Origin: an uncultured Oxalobacteraceae bacterium
GTDB taxonomy: Bacteria; Pseudomonadota; Gammaproteobacteria; Burkholderiales; Burkholderiaceae
NCBI GenBank assembly: GCA_946478765.1
Contig: CAMLDH010000023.1
Location: forward strand, 1-20,972
DNA: 20,972 nt
Direction of reading: 5' to 3'
The notes under the pieces were generated by a model, which was given only the letters and a program-made list of their open reading frames with translations, did no database searches and was not told the origin of the DNA. Made by a program: the position numbers and the translations under genes. Shown here one piece after another: positions 1 through 6,748 of this stretch. Numbering within the stretch: the stretch's first letter is position 1; each line of letters opens with the position of its first letter.

Positions 1-57
1 AAAGACAAGGCGGCGGGTTCCGCTTCCGAGGTTTCGCTTTCCATAGGGAATAAGGCA

Positions 58-1128
58 ATGCACTCTCGCGTGATACAGCAAAAGGCTTTCCTGCTGTTGC
101 TGACAGTCGTCACTCTCGCGTTTGGCTGGATTATCTGGCCGTTCTACGGCGCGGTCTTCTGGGGCGCCGTGCTCGCCATTCTGTTTCGCCCCTTGTATTG
201 TCGCTTGCTGGCTGCCGTGGGCCGGCGCCGCAATCTTGCTTCCGCCCTTGCCGTTATCCTTTGCCTGCTGATCGTCATTCTTCCGGTGGCGCTGCTTACG
301 ATGTCGCTGCTGCAGGAGGCTGCGAATGTGTTTGGACGCATCCGCTCCAGAGAACTCGATTTCGGCTTTTATTTCCAGCAGATGATCGATGCGCTGCCCT
401 CGTGGGCCGTCAACCTGCTGGACCGTTTCGGACTCGCGCAGCTTTCGGACCTGCAGGAGAAGCTGGCGGCCAGCGCCGCGCAAGCCAGCCAAATCGTGGC
501 GAAGCACGCGGTGAGTGTCGGCCAGAACATGCTCGGTATCCTGATCAGCTTCGGCATCATGCTGTATCTGCTGTTCTTCCTGTTGCGCGATGGCGCAGAA
601 TTGTCCAAGCGCATCGAACGGGCGATTCCGCTTGCGGACGGACAGAAGCAACAGTTGCTTGAGAAATTCGCCACCGTCATCCGCGCCACCGTCAAAGGCA
701 ATATCGTCGTGGCCGTGACGCAAGGCACGCTGGGCGCTGCGATGTTCTGGTTCCTCGGTATCCAGGGGCCGTTGCTGTGGGGCGCGGTGATGGCGGTGCT
801 GTCGCTGTTGCCGATTGTCGGCCCCGGTCTCGTCTGGATGCCGGTCGCCATCTATCTTCTGCTCACCGGCGCCATCTGGCAGGGCGTGACGCTGATACTG
901 TTCGGCGTGCTCGCGATCGGTTTGATCGACAATGTGCTGCGGCCGATCCTGGTCGGCAAAGACACCAGGATGCCAGACTACATCGTGTTCATTTCGACGA
1001 TCGGCGGCTTGACTTTGATCGGCCTGAACGGGTTTGTGATCGGCCCGATCATTGCAGCGATGTTCATGGTCGCATGGGATCTCTTTGCTGCAGAACCCGA
1101 ATTGCACGCACCCGATGACGGCATATAA
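58..1128 (+). CDS. AI-2E family transporter (PerM/YdiK-like membrane protein)
   Basis: Predicted inner-membrane protein of 356 residues, the usual length for this family. Members are proposed exporters or permeases of small molecules; the substrate is not known for this branch. The sequence shows an N-terminal pair of hydrophobic segments (about residues 10-45 and 60-85), a soluble middle region (about 90-150), then several membrane segments. The conserved C-terminal signature is visible: a proline/glycine stretch reading LLPIVGPGLVWMPVAIYLLL (about 255-275) and IDNVLRPILVGKDTRMPDYIVF (about 289-310). The start is ambiguous. The frame stays open to the left edge of the window (19 codons upstream without a stop), so translation could begin outside it. 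I chose the ATG at 58 because family members start close to this point and an AGGG/AAGG stretch lies just before it. No partner gene is evident. Confidence 0.85.
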   Translation: MHSRVIQQKAFLLLLTVVTLAFGWIIWPFYGAVFWGAVLAILFRPLYCRLLAAVGRRRNLASALAVILCLLIVILPVALLTMSLLQEAANVFGRIRSRELDFGFYFQQMIDALPSWAVNLLDRFGLAQLSDLQEKLAASAAQASQIVAKHAVSVGQNMLGILISFGIMLYLLFFLLRDGAELSKRIERAIPLADGQKQQLLEKFATVIRATVKGNIVVAVTQGTLGAAMFWFLGIQGPLLWGAVMAVLSLLPIVGPGLVWMPVAIYLLLTGAIWQGVTLILFGVLAIGLIDNVLRPILVGKDTRMPDYIVFISTIGGLTLIGLNGFVIGPIIAAMFMVAWDLFAAEPELHAPDDGI

Positions 1129-1159
1129 ATACCGTCACATTCCATTGCTTTCTCCTTTC

Positions 1160-1354
1160 TTAACGTAGACGTGCCGGCTGATACGCGCGGCCGGGATAGC
1201 CGGCCGAAGCGAATCCGCTCCACACATGCGCCAGGCGGGTAAACGGGAAAATCACGAATAGCCACATGCCCATAAACAAGTGCTTCGACTTCGGCAACTC
1301 GGCAAAGATCACCAATCCCTGCTTCTTCTTGCCAAACAACGAGTGATCGCGCAT
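1160..1354 (-). pseudogene. narI: narI 3' fragment (respiratory nitrate reductase gamma subunit), copy A
   Basis: The last ~48 residues of this open frame read like the C-terminus of NarI, the haem b membrane subunit that passes quinol electrons to NarGH. The match includes SKHLFMGMWLFVIFPFTRLA, then HVWSGFASAGYPGRAYQPAR and the natural stop. The FPFTRL.HVWS motif, with its haem-ligand-region histidine, is typical of the last NarI helix. Everything upstream of about 1303 is unlike NarI, and a stop codon lies directly before the only ATG at 1354. No narGHJ genes are in the window. This is a decayed 3' remnant, not a working gene. It lies inside a tandem repeat, so an almost identical copy follows about 1 kb on. 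Identification is from memory of the family, without alignment. Confidence 0.72.
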
Positions 1355-1662
1355 CCCTTATTTCTGCACAGGCCCTTACACACCACCTTGGACGGATGAC
1401 CCGGTGCGGCAAGGTTAGGTCCGGGCCGGCAACGGCACTATTGGCCGGAGATGTATTTGGCGAAGGCAACCTGACTACCAGGCATGGTTGTGACTGACAG
1501 CGCCACAAGCATTCATGTGATGCAGGGCAATGCGGTCAATGGAACTTTTCCCTTATGTAAGCCATTCATGGATGCGAAACGCATGCGGTCCTATTATTCA
1601 TGCCGGAGTTCGTCCCAGCTCAGGCATTTTTGTATCGGGGCATTACTTCAAGGAAAATAATC

Positions 1663-1992
1663 ATGCAACAGTCCCTTATTCAAAATCGCAAGAGCTGTAA
1701 GTCTTTCGTCGCCCGTGTCGGTATTGCACTGGGAATAGCCGGTGTCATTGCCATGGCACCTATGAGCAATGCGATGGCGGAGACTTTTTACGGTGATTAT
1801 TACAAAGCGGGTGACGCCGCGGCTCGGACGACGCAGGTGAATAATTTGGACAAAAAGATGAGGACATATTGCGCCAACCGAAAGAAACTGGTCCGGCTGG
1901 ACAACATCATTACTCATTTTAAGCCCCACGATCCGACGTTAGTCATGCAAATACGAGGCTTCGCGTGTGTTAACAAACCTTCCAAAAAATGA
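1663..1992 (+). CDS. Small secreted basic protein, paralogue A (unknown function)
   Basis: Not a family I recognise. The predicted product has 109 residues. I chose the ATG at 1663 over an in-frame ATG 63 bases upstream because AAGGAA precedes it by about eight bases and it begins a textbook Sec signal peptide: a basic n-region (QNRKSCKSFVAR), a hydrophobic core (VGIALGIAGVIA) and an AMA cleavage site after residue 39. The mature part is about 70 residues and rich in Lys/Arg. It starts ETFYGDYYK and has exactly two cysteines, in YCANR and FACVN, which could form one disulphide in the periplasm or outside the cell. The paralogue at 2662 has an identical signal peptide but only about half identical mature residues. 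A nested hairpin and a weak terminator follow. A toxin, adhesin, inhibitor or envelope-stress role are all possible; nothing here decides. Confidence 0.75.
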   Translation: MQQSLIQNRKSCKSFVARVGIALGIAGVIAMAPMSNAMAETFYGDYYKAGDAAARTTQVNNLDKKMRTYCANRKKLVRLDNIITHFKPHDPTLVMQIRGFACVNKPSKK

Positions 1993-2008
1993 TCAATCAG
2001 TCTTAAAA

Positions 2009-2082
2009 GAGCCCGCAGAACAGCTAGCGCGTCAAGCAGAGGTTTTTGCCGTTCACGCTATATTTTCTCGAACTGCGGGCTC
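2009..2082 (+). other. Nested inverted repeat in 3' region of paralogue A
   Basis: A perfect 10-bp outer stem pairs GAGCCCGCAG (2009-2018) with CTGCGGGCTC (2073-2082). Inside it a 5-bp stem pairs TAGCG (2025-2029) with CGCTA (2056-2060). The structure begins about 17 bases after the stop codon, and the same two stems recur in unit B with a changed loop. It has no T-run, so it is not by itself a classical terminator. It may be a structured 3' UTR that stabilises the mRNA or serves as a processing site. Confidence 0.65.
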
Positions 2083-2093
2083 CATGTATTCTG

Positions 2094-2132
2094 AAGAGGG
2101 AAGTATTCGGTTTGCGATTCCGCTTCTCTTTT
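2094..2132 (+). terminator. Weak intrinsic terminator after paralogue A
   Basis: AAGAG (2094-2098), a GG bulge and AAG (2101-2103) can pair with CTTCTCTT (2123-2130). A CGG/CCG inner pairing is also possible, and the stem ends in TTTT. The unit B equivalent is a cleaner hairpin, so this copy appears altered just after its left arm, where the two repeat units stop matching. Confidence 0.45.
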
Positions 2133-2158
2133 GACGAAAATGCCCATGATCTCCCTTC

Positions 2159-2353
2159 TTAACGTAGACGCGCCGGCTGATACGCGCAGCCGGGATAGCC
2201 GGCCGAAGCGAATCCGCTCCACCCATGCGCCAGGCGGATAAACGGGAAAATCACGAATAGCCACATGCCCATAAACAAGTGCTTCGACTTCGGCAACTCG
2301 GCAAAGATCACCAATCCCTGCTTCTTCTTGCCAAACAACGAGTGATCGCGCAT
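2159..2353 (-). pseudogene. narI: narI 3' fragment, copy B
   Basis: Duplicate of the NarI C-terminal remnant in unit A, ending at the same stop codon. Its last ~48 codons read like the final helix and tail of NarI (FPFIRLAHGWSGFASAGY). Two changes relative to copy A hit the conserved motif: Thr to Ile in FPFTRL and Val to Gly in HVWS. This fits loss of constraint in a pseudogene. No upstream narI sequence exists. Confidence 0.7.
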
Positions 2354-2661
2354 CCCTTATTTCTGCACAGGCCCTTACACACCACCTTGGACGGATGACC
2401 CGGTGCGGCAAGGTTAGGTCCGGGCCGGCAACGGCACTATTGGCCGGAGATGTATTTGGCGAAGGCAACCTGACTACCAGGCATGGTTGTGACTGACAGC
2501 GCCACAAGCATTCATGTGATGCAGGGCAATGCGGTCAATGGAACTTTTCCCTTATGTAAGCCATTCATGGATGCGAAACGCATGCGGTCCTATTATTCAT
2601 GCCGGAGTTCGTCCCAGCTCAGGCATTTTTGTATCGGGGCATTACTTCAAGGAAAATAATC

Positions 2662-2994
2662 ATGCAACAGTCCCTTATTCAAAATCGCAAGAGCTGTAAG
2701 TCTTTCGTCGCCCGTGTCGGTATTGCACTGGGAATAGCCGGTGTCATTGCCATGGCACCTATGAGCAATGCGATGGCGGAGACTTTTTACACTGATTATT
2801 ACAAACGGGGGGACACCGCGACTGAGAATAGGTTGGTGACGAAGTTGGACAACAAGGTGACCTCATATTGCGCCAACCGAAATAAATCGGTCCACCTGAA
2901 TAGCATCACTGCTCATACTGATCCCAAGAACCGGACATTAATCAAGCAAATAGTTTCCTTCTCATGTATCAAAAAATCTTCCAAAAGAAAATGA
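2662..2994 (+). CDS. Small secreted basic protein, paralogue B (unknown function)
   Basis: 110 residues, unrecognised family. Residues 1-39 form a signal peptide identical to that of paralogue A, with the same AAGGAA ribosome-binding site and leader. The mature part (from ETFYTDYYKRGD) keeps about 35 of 70 positions of paralogue A by my count. Kept features include DYYK.GD, LD.K, the YCANR motif, a second cysteine near the C-terminus (FSCIKK) and a Lys/Ser-rich tail. Conservation of both cysteines and the aromatic N-terminus suggests a common fold under varied surface residues. A nested hairpin and a good terminator follow, so the gene is probably transcribed alone. The contrast between an unchanged leader and a diverged mature part is the striking feature of this locus. 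Confidence 0.75.
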   Translation: MQQSLIQNRKSCKSFVARVGIALGIAGVIAMAPMSNAMAETFYTDYYKRGDTATENRLVTKLDNKVTSYCANRNKSVHLNSITAHTDPKNRTLIKQIVSFSCIKKSSKRK

Positions 2995-3010
2995 TCAATC
3001 AGTCTTAAAA

Positions 3011-3082
3011 GAGCCCGCAGAACAGCTAGCGCGTCAAGCGGAGGTGTGCCGTTCACGCTATATTTTCTCGAACTGCGGGCTC
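3011..3082 (+). other. Nested inverted repeat in 3' region of paralogue B
   Basis: Same architecture as after paralogue A: GAGCCCGCAG (3011-3020) pairs with CTGCGGGCTC (3073-3082), and TAGCG (3027-3031) pairs with CGCTA (3056-3060). Both stems are unchanged while the apical loop differs in sequence and is two bases shorter than in copy A. That is what a retained RNA fold would show, although two nearly identical copies are weak evidence. Confidence 0.65.
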
Positions 3083-3093
3083 CATGTATTCTG

Positions 3094-3122
3094 AAGAGGG
3101 AAGTATTGCGTCCCTCTTTTTT
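3094..3122 (+). terminator. Rho-independent terminator after paralogue B
   Basis: An 8-bp stem, AAGAGGGA (3094-3101) with TCCCTCTT (3111-3118), and a 9-base loop run into a T-stretch ending at 3122. Its position fits termination of the paralogue B transcript. Confidence 0.8.
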
Positions 3123-3457
3123 CACTTCAGGGCGTGTCTGCAAACCATAACGAGCGGTCCGTGCCTGGCCCGAAAAGCCCAGTCATACGAATGGTACGGT
3201 GAACATTACATGACCAATATTCGTAAGTGCCGTATCTTGAACCGGAGTAAAAAGAATTGGGTGCGGCTCTTTTGCGCGACAGAGTAATTCCCCAGGTCAA
3301 TGGATGGAATGAAATGAGATGAAGGGATAGGCGAAGCGTTCCCGTGGCGGTATGTAAACCTGAGCTCGGGATAAACCGGGTTTCAAGAAACGGGGTATTG
3401 CTGTGGCGCCGGTGAGTCACAGCAAAACGTCAACAGAGCCTGGCAGAATTTTCATTC
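3123..3457. other. Intergenic stretch without a recognisable gene
   Basis: 335 bp between the terminator of paralogue B and the convergent stop of the oxidase gene. Short open frames exist on both strands, but none has a good ribosome-binding site or a recognisable product. A GCTGTG/CACAGC inverted repeat (3400-3423) is the only visible structure; it lacks a T-run in the direction needed for the oxidase gene. Confidence 0.6.
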
Positions 3458-4576
3458 TTATTTTTTGCCAAATAAATGACTGATGACGTGATCAGCAATG
3501 GATAACGAGGCAGTTAATCCGGGAGACTCTATCCCATACAGGCCGAGGTAGTAGGGATTGCGATGCGAGTTAAATAAAAAGTCGGCAGCAGGTTCATCTG
3601 GCCCACTGATTTTAGGCCGTACTCCCGCATAGGCGGGTTGCAATGCTGCATCAGGCAAATCGGGCCAATAAGCACGAACTTCACTGTAAAATTTCTCTGC
3701 GCGTTGCGGGTCAACTGTGTAATCTATTTTATCTATTGAAGGATCTAGCCATTGTGCGTCCGGACCAAAGCGCGCTTGCCCGCCAAGGTCGAGTGTAAGA
3801 TGAACACCCAATCCGCCGACTTCCGGTACCGGATAGACTAAGCGCGAAAACGGGGCTTTGCCAGCCAAAGAATAATAATTACCTTTTGCGAAATGCGGGG
3901 TTGGAATCGTGCTTTTGTCTAAATCGAGGATTTTCCGCGCAACATGAGGCGCCCACAAACCTGCGCAATTAATGACAGTACGCGCTTCCAAATTAATTTC
4001 GGCGTCAGAGCCTACGCGTACTCGCAATACCATACCGGTTGCATTCGTATGCCCTCCCATTACATGGCTATTAAACGCAAATGTTGCGCCAGCATTTTGC
4101 GCATCACCTTGTAGCGCTAACATGTAGGCATGGCTATCGATAATTCCAGTCATGGGCGAAAAAAGAGCTGCGACACAAGACAACGCTGGTTCAATCTCTT
4201 TGGCTTGCGGAGCAGTGAGCGCAACGACTTCAGTGCAACCATTGACATGGGCTTGCGCGTAAATAGCGGTTAGTTTATCGCGTTGCGTATCAGAGGTTGC
4301 AACAATTAGTTTGCCGCACCGTTTATGTCCAATACCGCGTTCTTCACAATAGGCATAAAGCGCATTACGGCCTGCCAAGCATAATTTGGCTTTTAAGCTG
4401 TTGCTCGGGTAGTAGAGCCCGGCATGGATTACTTCGCTGTTACGCGAACTACTTTCCATGCCGATGTCTGGATTTGTTTCAATGACGAATACATCCCGTC
4501 CTGCTTGCGCTAACTTACGCGCGATTGCCAGTCCAACGACGCCGGCGCCAATGATGATGCAATCAACTTTATCCAT
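3458..4576 (-). CDS. L-2-hydroxyglutarate oxidase-like FAD-dependent oxidoreductase
   Basis: 372 residues, matching the length of the LhgO/L2HGDH branch of the DAO-type FAD oxidoreductases. These oxidise L-2-hydroxyglutarate to 2-oxoglutarate and pass electrons to FAD and then to a quinone or oxygen. The sequence shows an N-terminal Rossmann motif GAGVVG (Gly10, Gly12, Gly15) with an acidic residue ending the second strand (FVIE, Glu33), and the family signature SSRNSEVIHAGLYY (about 43-56). It also has NCAGLWAP (about 221-228) and a C-terminal GLYGIESPGLTASLSIA (about 348-364), the usual substrate/FAD site. I start at the ATG at 4576, preceded by GGAG, rather than 18 codons upstream. The lines I counted are about half G+C, clearly below the siderophore genes, suggesting a separate origin. 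A glycerol-3-phosphate-type oxidase is the main alternative. Confidence 0.82.
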   Translation of the reverse strand: MDKVDCIIIGAGVVGLAIARKLAQAGRDVFVIETNPDIGMESSSRNSEVIHAGLYYPSNSLKAKLCLAGRNALYAYCEERGIGHKRCGKLIVATSDTQRDKLTAIYAQAHVNGCTEVVALTAPQAKEIEPALSCVAALFSPMTGIIDSHAYMLALQGDAQNAGATFAFNSHVMGGHTNATGMVLRVRVGSDAEINLEARTVINCAGLWAPHVARKILDLDKSTIPTPHFAKGNYYSLAGKAPFSRLVYPVPEVGGLGVHLTLDLGGQARFGPDAQWLDPSIDKIDYTVDPQRAEKFYSEVRAYWPDLPDAALQPAYAGVRPKISGPDEPAADFLFNSHRNPYYLGLYGIESPGLTASLSIADHVISHLFGKK

Positions 4577-4735
4577 GGCGCTCCAGATTAAAACTATACG
4601 ATATGCAATCCGAAATGGATCGGTTGGCATTTTACTTGAATGTTGAAGGGGAGCCGTGGTTTAAAGCTGGCCATTTGGGTGGCACAGAGGAGCGAATGCC
4701 TTCCCTCTAAACGAGGGCTGTGAATCCCATAAACA

Positions 4736-4765
4736 AAAACGCCAACCGGTGATGGTTGGCGTTTT
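4736..4765. terminator. Strong bidirectional-type hairpin terminator
   Basis: A perfect 12-bp stem, AAAACGCCAACC (4736-4747) with GGTTGGCGTTTT (4754-4765), and a 6-base loop. T-runs occur on both strands. It lies upstream of both the divergent oxidase gene and the integrase fragment, so the gene it once terminated is no longer adjacent. It marks a probable island or rearrangement junction. Confidence 0.75.
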
Positions 4766-4771
4766 GCAAAC

Positions 4772-5258
4772 ATGGCGATTGCCGACGTCAAGAAGGCGCA
4801 TGTGGCGGCGCTGCTCGATGCCGTGCTCGCGCGCGGGGTGGCGCGCATGACCAACGTCGTCTTGTCACTGCTGCGGCAACTGTTTCGCTATGCGCTCAGC
4901 CGTGACTGGATCGAGACGGACCCGACGGCCGTCCTCTCGAAAAAGGATTTCGGGGGCAAGGAAACCGAGCGCGACCGCGTGCTCTCCACCGAGGAAATCC
5001 AGGAACTCGGCTGCAAAATACCGATGGCCAATCTGCAAAAATCGACCGAGGCGGCCATCTGGATCATGTTGTCGACCTGCTGCCGCGTGGGTGAACTCTC
5101 CAAGGCCCGGTGGTGCGCGCTCGATATTGATGCCCGCAAGTGGCTCATTCCCCCAGCGAACACCAAGAACCGACGCGAGCATACGGTCGCGCTGTCCGAT
5201 TTCGCGATCGAACAATTCGAGGCGTTGCGCTCCCTGCAAACTTCCCCAGAGTGGATTT
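4772..5258 (+). pseudogene. Truncated P4-type tyrosine integrase
   Basis: The frame reads like the middle of a prophage P4-type integrase, which recombines islands into tRNA 3' ends. It holds part of the core-binding domain (VKKAHVAALLDAVLARG, RQLFRYALSRDWIETDPT), the linker GGKETERDRVLSTEEI, and the catalytic domain with the first catalytic arginine in CCRVGELSKARW and the NTKNRRE...ALSDFA segment. The N-terminal domain is missing; sequence begins just after the hairpin at 4736-4765. The protein stops being integrase-like at 5259, where an IS terminal repeat starts, so the HxxR box and the nucleophilic tyrosine are lost. The frame runs on to 5350 only as chance IS sequence. It cannot be an active recombinase. 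With the tRNA-Pro gene nearby it indicates a former island. Confidence 0.85.
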
Positions 5259-5575
5259 GGTTCTGTCGCATTAATTTGAAACAGGCGAATCTATATGCAA
5301 GTGAGGGCATGGGTCCTTATGCAGGACGGACTTGTCCCGCCAATGCATAAAACGGGTCGGCGAAAGACAGGGTTGTGGCGCCTTCGATTGCGCATTGGCC
5401 TTTGCGGATCATGGGCATGCGTTCGATGCCGGCCAGGATGGCTCTGGCGGACCGAAAGGATTTGAAGCCGAGCATCGGTCTGGTCACGCGCTGGATGGCG
5501 CGATGGCCTTGCTCGACGATGTTGTTGAGATACTTGACCGGACGGACGACGAAACGGAGCGCTGGCATGACGCCG
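5259..5575 (-). mobile_element. Partial IS6-family element (transposase C-terminus and one terminal repeat)
   Basis: Begins with the terminal repeat GGTTCTGTCGCATTAA at 5259, which resembles the ends of the larger element at 5926-6747. The minus strand then encodes the C-terminal third of an IS6-type transposase, ending at 5317 (VKYLNNIVEQGHRAIQRV, MLGFKSFRSARAILAGIE, YALAGQVRPA). The other end is missing; IS similarity fades around 5560-5575, next to the stop codon of the DUF1488 gene. The protein is clearly diverged from the second element, so this is a different isoform or an older copy. It interrupts the integrase. Confidence 0.8.
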
Positions 5576-5839
5576 TCAGAAATCAACGGCCCTCAGCAAT
5601 ACAGGGCGCCCGCCATTTGATTCAAGGAGTTTTCGTGCAGCTTGTTCAATTTTCGTTCGCCCAGTATGGAAGGCGTGCAGCAGATCATTTTCATTCATCG
5701 ACAGCGCGCCGAAATGATCGCGCAGCGCTTCGCATGAAATCTCGCACCACAGATATTCGCCGTCCACTCTGGTCTGGAACGATACGGTGCCCATTGCAGT
5801 GACCTTGGGCATTACCATGTTAGGGAAATCGATTTTCAT
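5576..5839 (-). CDS. DUF1488 family small protein
   Basis: 87 residues, about the usual DUF1488 size; the family has no known function. The start ATG at 5839 is supported by GGGAG six to seven bases upstream. The product starts MKIDFPN, as many DUF1488 members do. Its middle CEISCEALRDHFGALSMNENDLLHAFHTGRTKIEQAARK resembles the typical ISREALEDHFGA...AF...R..IE.LAR core, and it ends in the characteristic VLLRAVDF. The stop codon touches the edge of a truncated IS6 element, and another IS6 element starts 86 bp upstream. The gene may have been carried in with the IS elements or may be the original host sequence between insertions. A perfect dyad lies at 5891-5911 in its upstream region. Family assignment is from memory of the motif pattern. 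Confidence 0.65.
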   Translation of the reverse strand: MKIDFPNMVMPKVTAMGTVSFQTRVDGEYLWCEISCEALRDHFGALSMNENDLLHAFHTGRTKIEQAARKLLESNGGRPVLLRAVDF

Positions 5840-5890
5840 GTCACTCTCCCACTATTTTTGCGGAACGCAATATGGCGATATTAAACGATA

Positions 5891-5911
5891 GTGACATCAA
5901 TACGATGTCAC
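5891..5911. promoter_or_regulatory. Perfect 8-bp dyad upstream of the DUF1488 gene
   Basis: GTGACATC (5891-5898), five bases, then GATGTCAC (5904-5911). It is 52-72 bp upstream of the DUF1488 start, where an operator would be expected. No T-run adjoins it, so a terminator is less likely. The regulator is unknown. Confidence 0.5.
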
Positions 5912-5925
5912 ACGAGACGTTTTTT

Positions 5926-6747
5926 GGTTCTGTCGCGTTAGCGAGCTAAAGGCGGAGCGGAGCCGACCGCATCACGTACTCCTCACGCTGGACGGAATTG
6001 TCCTGCCAGCGCATAAAATTGATCGGCAAACAACATCCCGTCGCAGCCTGCCATCATGAGCTGTCCTTTGCGAATCATGTGCATGAGTTCGATGCCGGCC
6101 AGGATGTTTTTGGCGGACTGAAACGATTTGAAGCCGAGCATCGGTCCGGTCACGCGCTTGATGACACGATGGTCCTGCTCGACGATGTTGTTGAGATACT
6201 TGACCTGCCGTATGACGATGCTGTTTTCCAGCCCGTCATTGATGTCATCGATCGCCGCCTTGTTGGCGCCGCTCTTGTCCATCGTGACTTTGGCAGGCAC
6301 GCTGTTGGCCTGCATCGTCTTGTCAAAAAGCGTTTGGCGGCGGCCTTGTCGCGCTTTGCCGTCAACAGGAAATCGACCGTCTTGCCTGCCTTGTCCACCG
6401 CGCGATAGAGATATTTCCAGACGCCTTTGACCTTGATGTAGGTCTCGTCCGTGCGCCAGCTGCCGCCCACCGGACGCTTGTGCTTGCGGAAAGCCTTCTC
6501 GAGCAGCGGCAGAAACCGGATTACTCACCGGCTGATCGTCGAATGGTCCACCGACACGCCGCGCTCTTCCATCATTTCTTCGATATGCCGGCAACTCAAC
6601 GGATACGCCGCGTACCAACGAATGCACACCAATATTACGTCAATGGGAAATCGCATTCCCCTGGTATTGAGGATGTCGACTCCGTCACTTTTCAAAGGCC
6701 GCACTCTACCTCATTACTTGGGTGACTGCGCTTAATGCGACAAAACC
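5926..6747 (-). mobile_element. IS6-family insertion sequence, inactivated
   Basis: 822 bp bounded by imperfect terminal inverted repeats: GGTTCTGTCGCGTTA at 5926 and, on the other strand, GGTTTTGTCGCATTA ending at 6747. Size and a single minus-strand transposase fit the IS6 family, which moves by replicative transposition. The flanking bases (5918-5925 and 6748-6755) are not an obvious 8-bp target duplication, so the element may have arrived or been left by recombination between copies. Confidence 0.85.
5983..6704 (-). pseudogene. IS6-family transposase with nonsense and frameshift mutations
   Basis: Conceptual translation from a GTG at 6704 gives RPLKSDGVDILNTRGMRFPI, then WYAAYPLSCRHIEEMMEERG and STISR, followed by an in-frame TGA (6525-6527) where the family normally has Trp. 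Translation resumes VIRFLPLLEKAFRKHKRPVG and WRTDETYIKVKG, which has the first catalytic Asp. A T-run on the coding strand (6325-6329) has five Ts where KRFFDK would need six, shifting the frame. The rest, with VTMDKSGANKAAID (second Asp) and YLNNIVEQDHRVIKRV (catalytic Glu and Lys), is in another frame to the stop at 5983. The DDE residues are all present once the two lesions are corrected, so decay is recent. Confidence 0.88.
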
Positions 6748-6748
6748 A

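Larger units (their letters stand above)
1151..2107. repeat. Tandem direct repeat, unit A
   Basis: First of two ~955-bp direct-repeat units. It contains, left to right: a narI 3' fragment on the minus strand, about 300 bp with no recognisable gene, a small secreted-protein gene on the plus strand, and a hairpin-rich 3' region. Reading it against unit B at an offset of 999 bases, I see five single-base differences in the first ~90 bases and then none from about 1240 through the end of the signal-peptide codons near 1790. The mature-protein codons then diverge strongly, and near-identity returns just past the stop codon. Unit ends are placed by eye. The gene-free leader (1355-1662) holds a short ATGCG/CGCAT hairpin at 1572-1584 and no promoter I would defend. 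Confidence 0.9.
2150..3107. repeat. Tandem direct repeat, unit B
   Basis: Second repeat unit, separated from unit A by about 42 bp. It has the same order: narI fragment, gene-free leader (2354-2661), secreted-protein gene and hairpin region. The few differences in the left part lie in the narI remnant (for example Thr to Ile and Val to Gly in its frame). From there to the end of the signal-peptide codons I found no difference from unit A. The two units therefore look recently duplicated or homogenised outside the mature-protein codons. Confidence 0.9.

Noticed and set aside
978..1508. Minus-strand frame across the AI-2E gene end and repeat unit A, repeated in part at 2058-2507
   Set aside because: It overlaps the NarI-like remnant in another frame and the two copies exist only because the DNA is duplicated; no domain seen.
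1151..3107. CRISPR or short tandem array
   Set aside because: Only two long units with coding content and no regular short repeat-spacer pattern; no CRISPR-like array was seen elsewhere in the window.
3400..3423. GCTGTG/CACAGC inverted repeat as terminator of the oxidase gene
   Set aside because: On the oxidase strand the T-run comes before the stem, not after it.
6451..6735. Plus-strand frames over the IS6 element
   Set aside because: Antisense to the transposase, whose reconstructed minus-strand product is clearly IS6-type.
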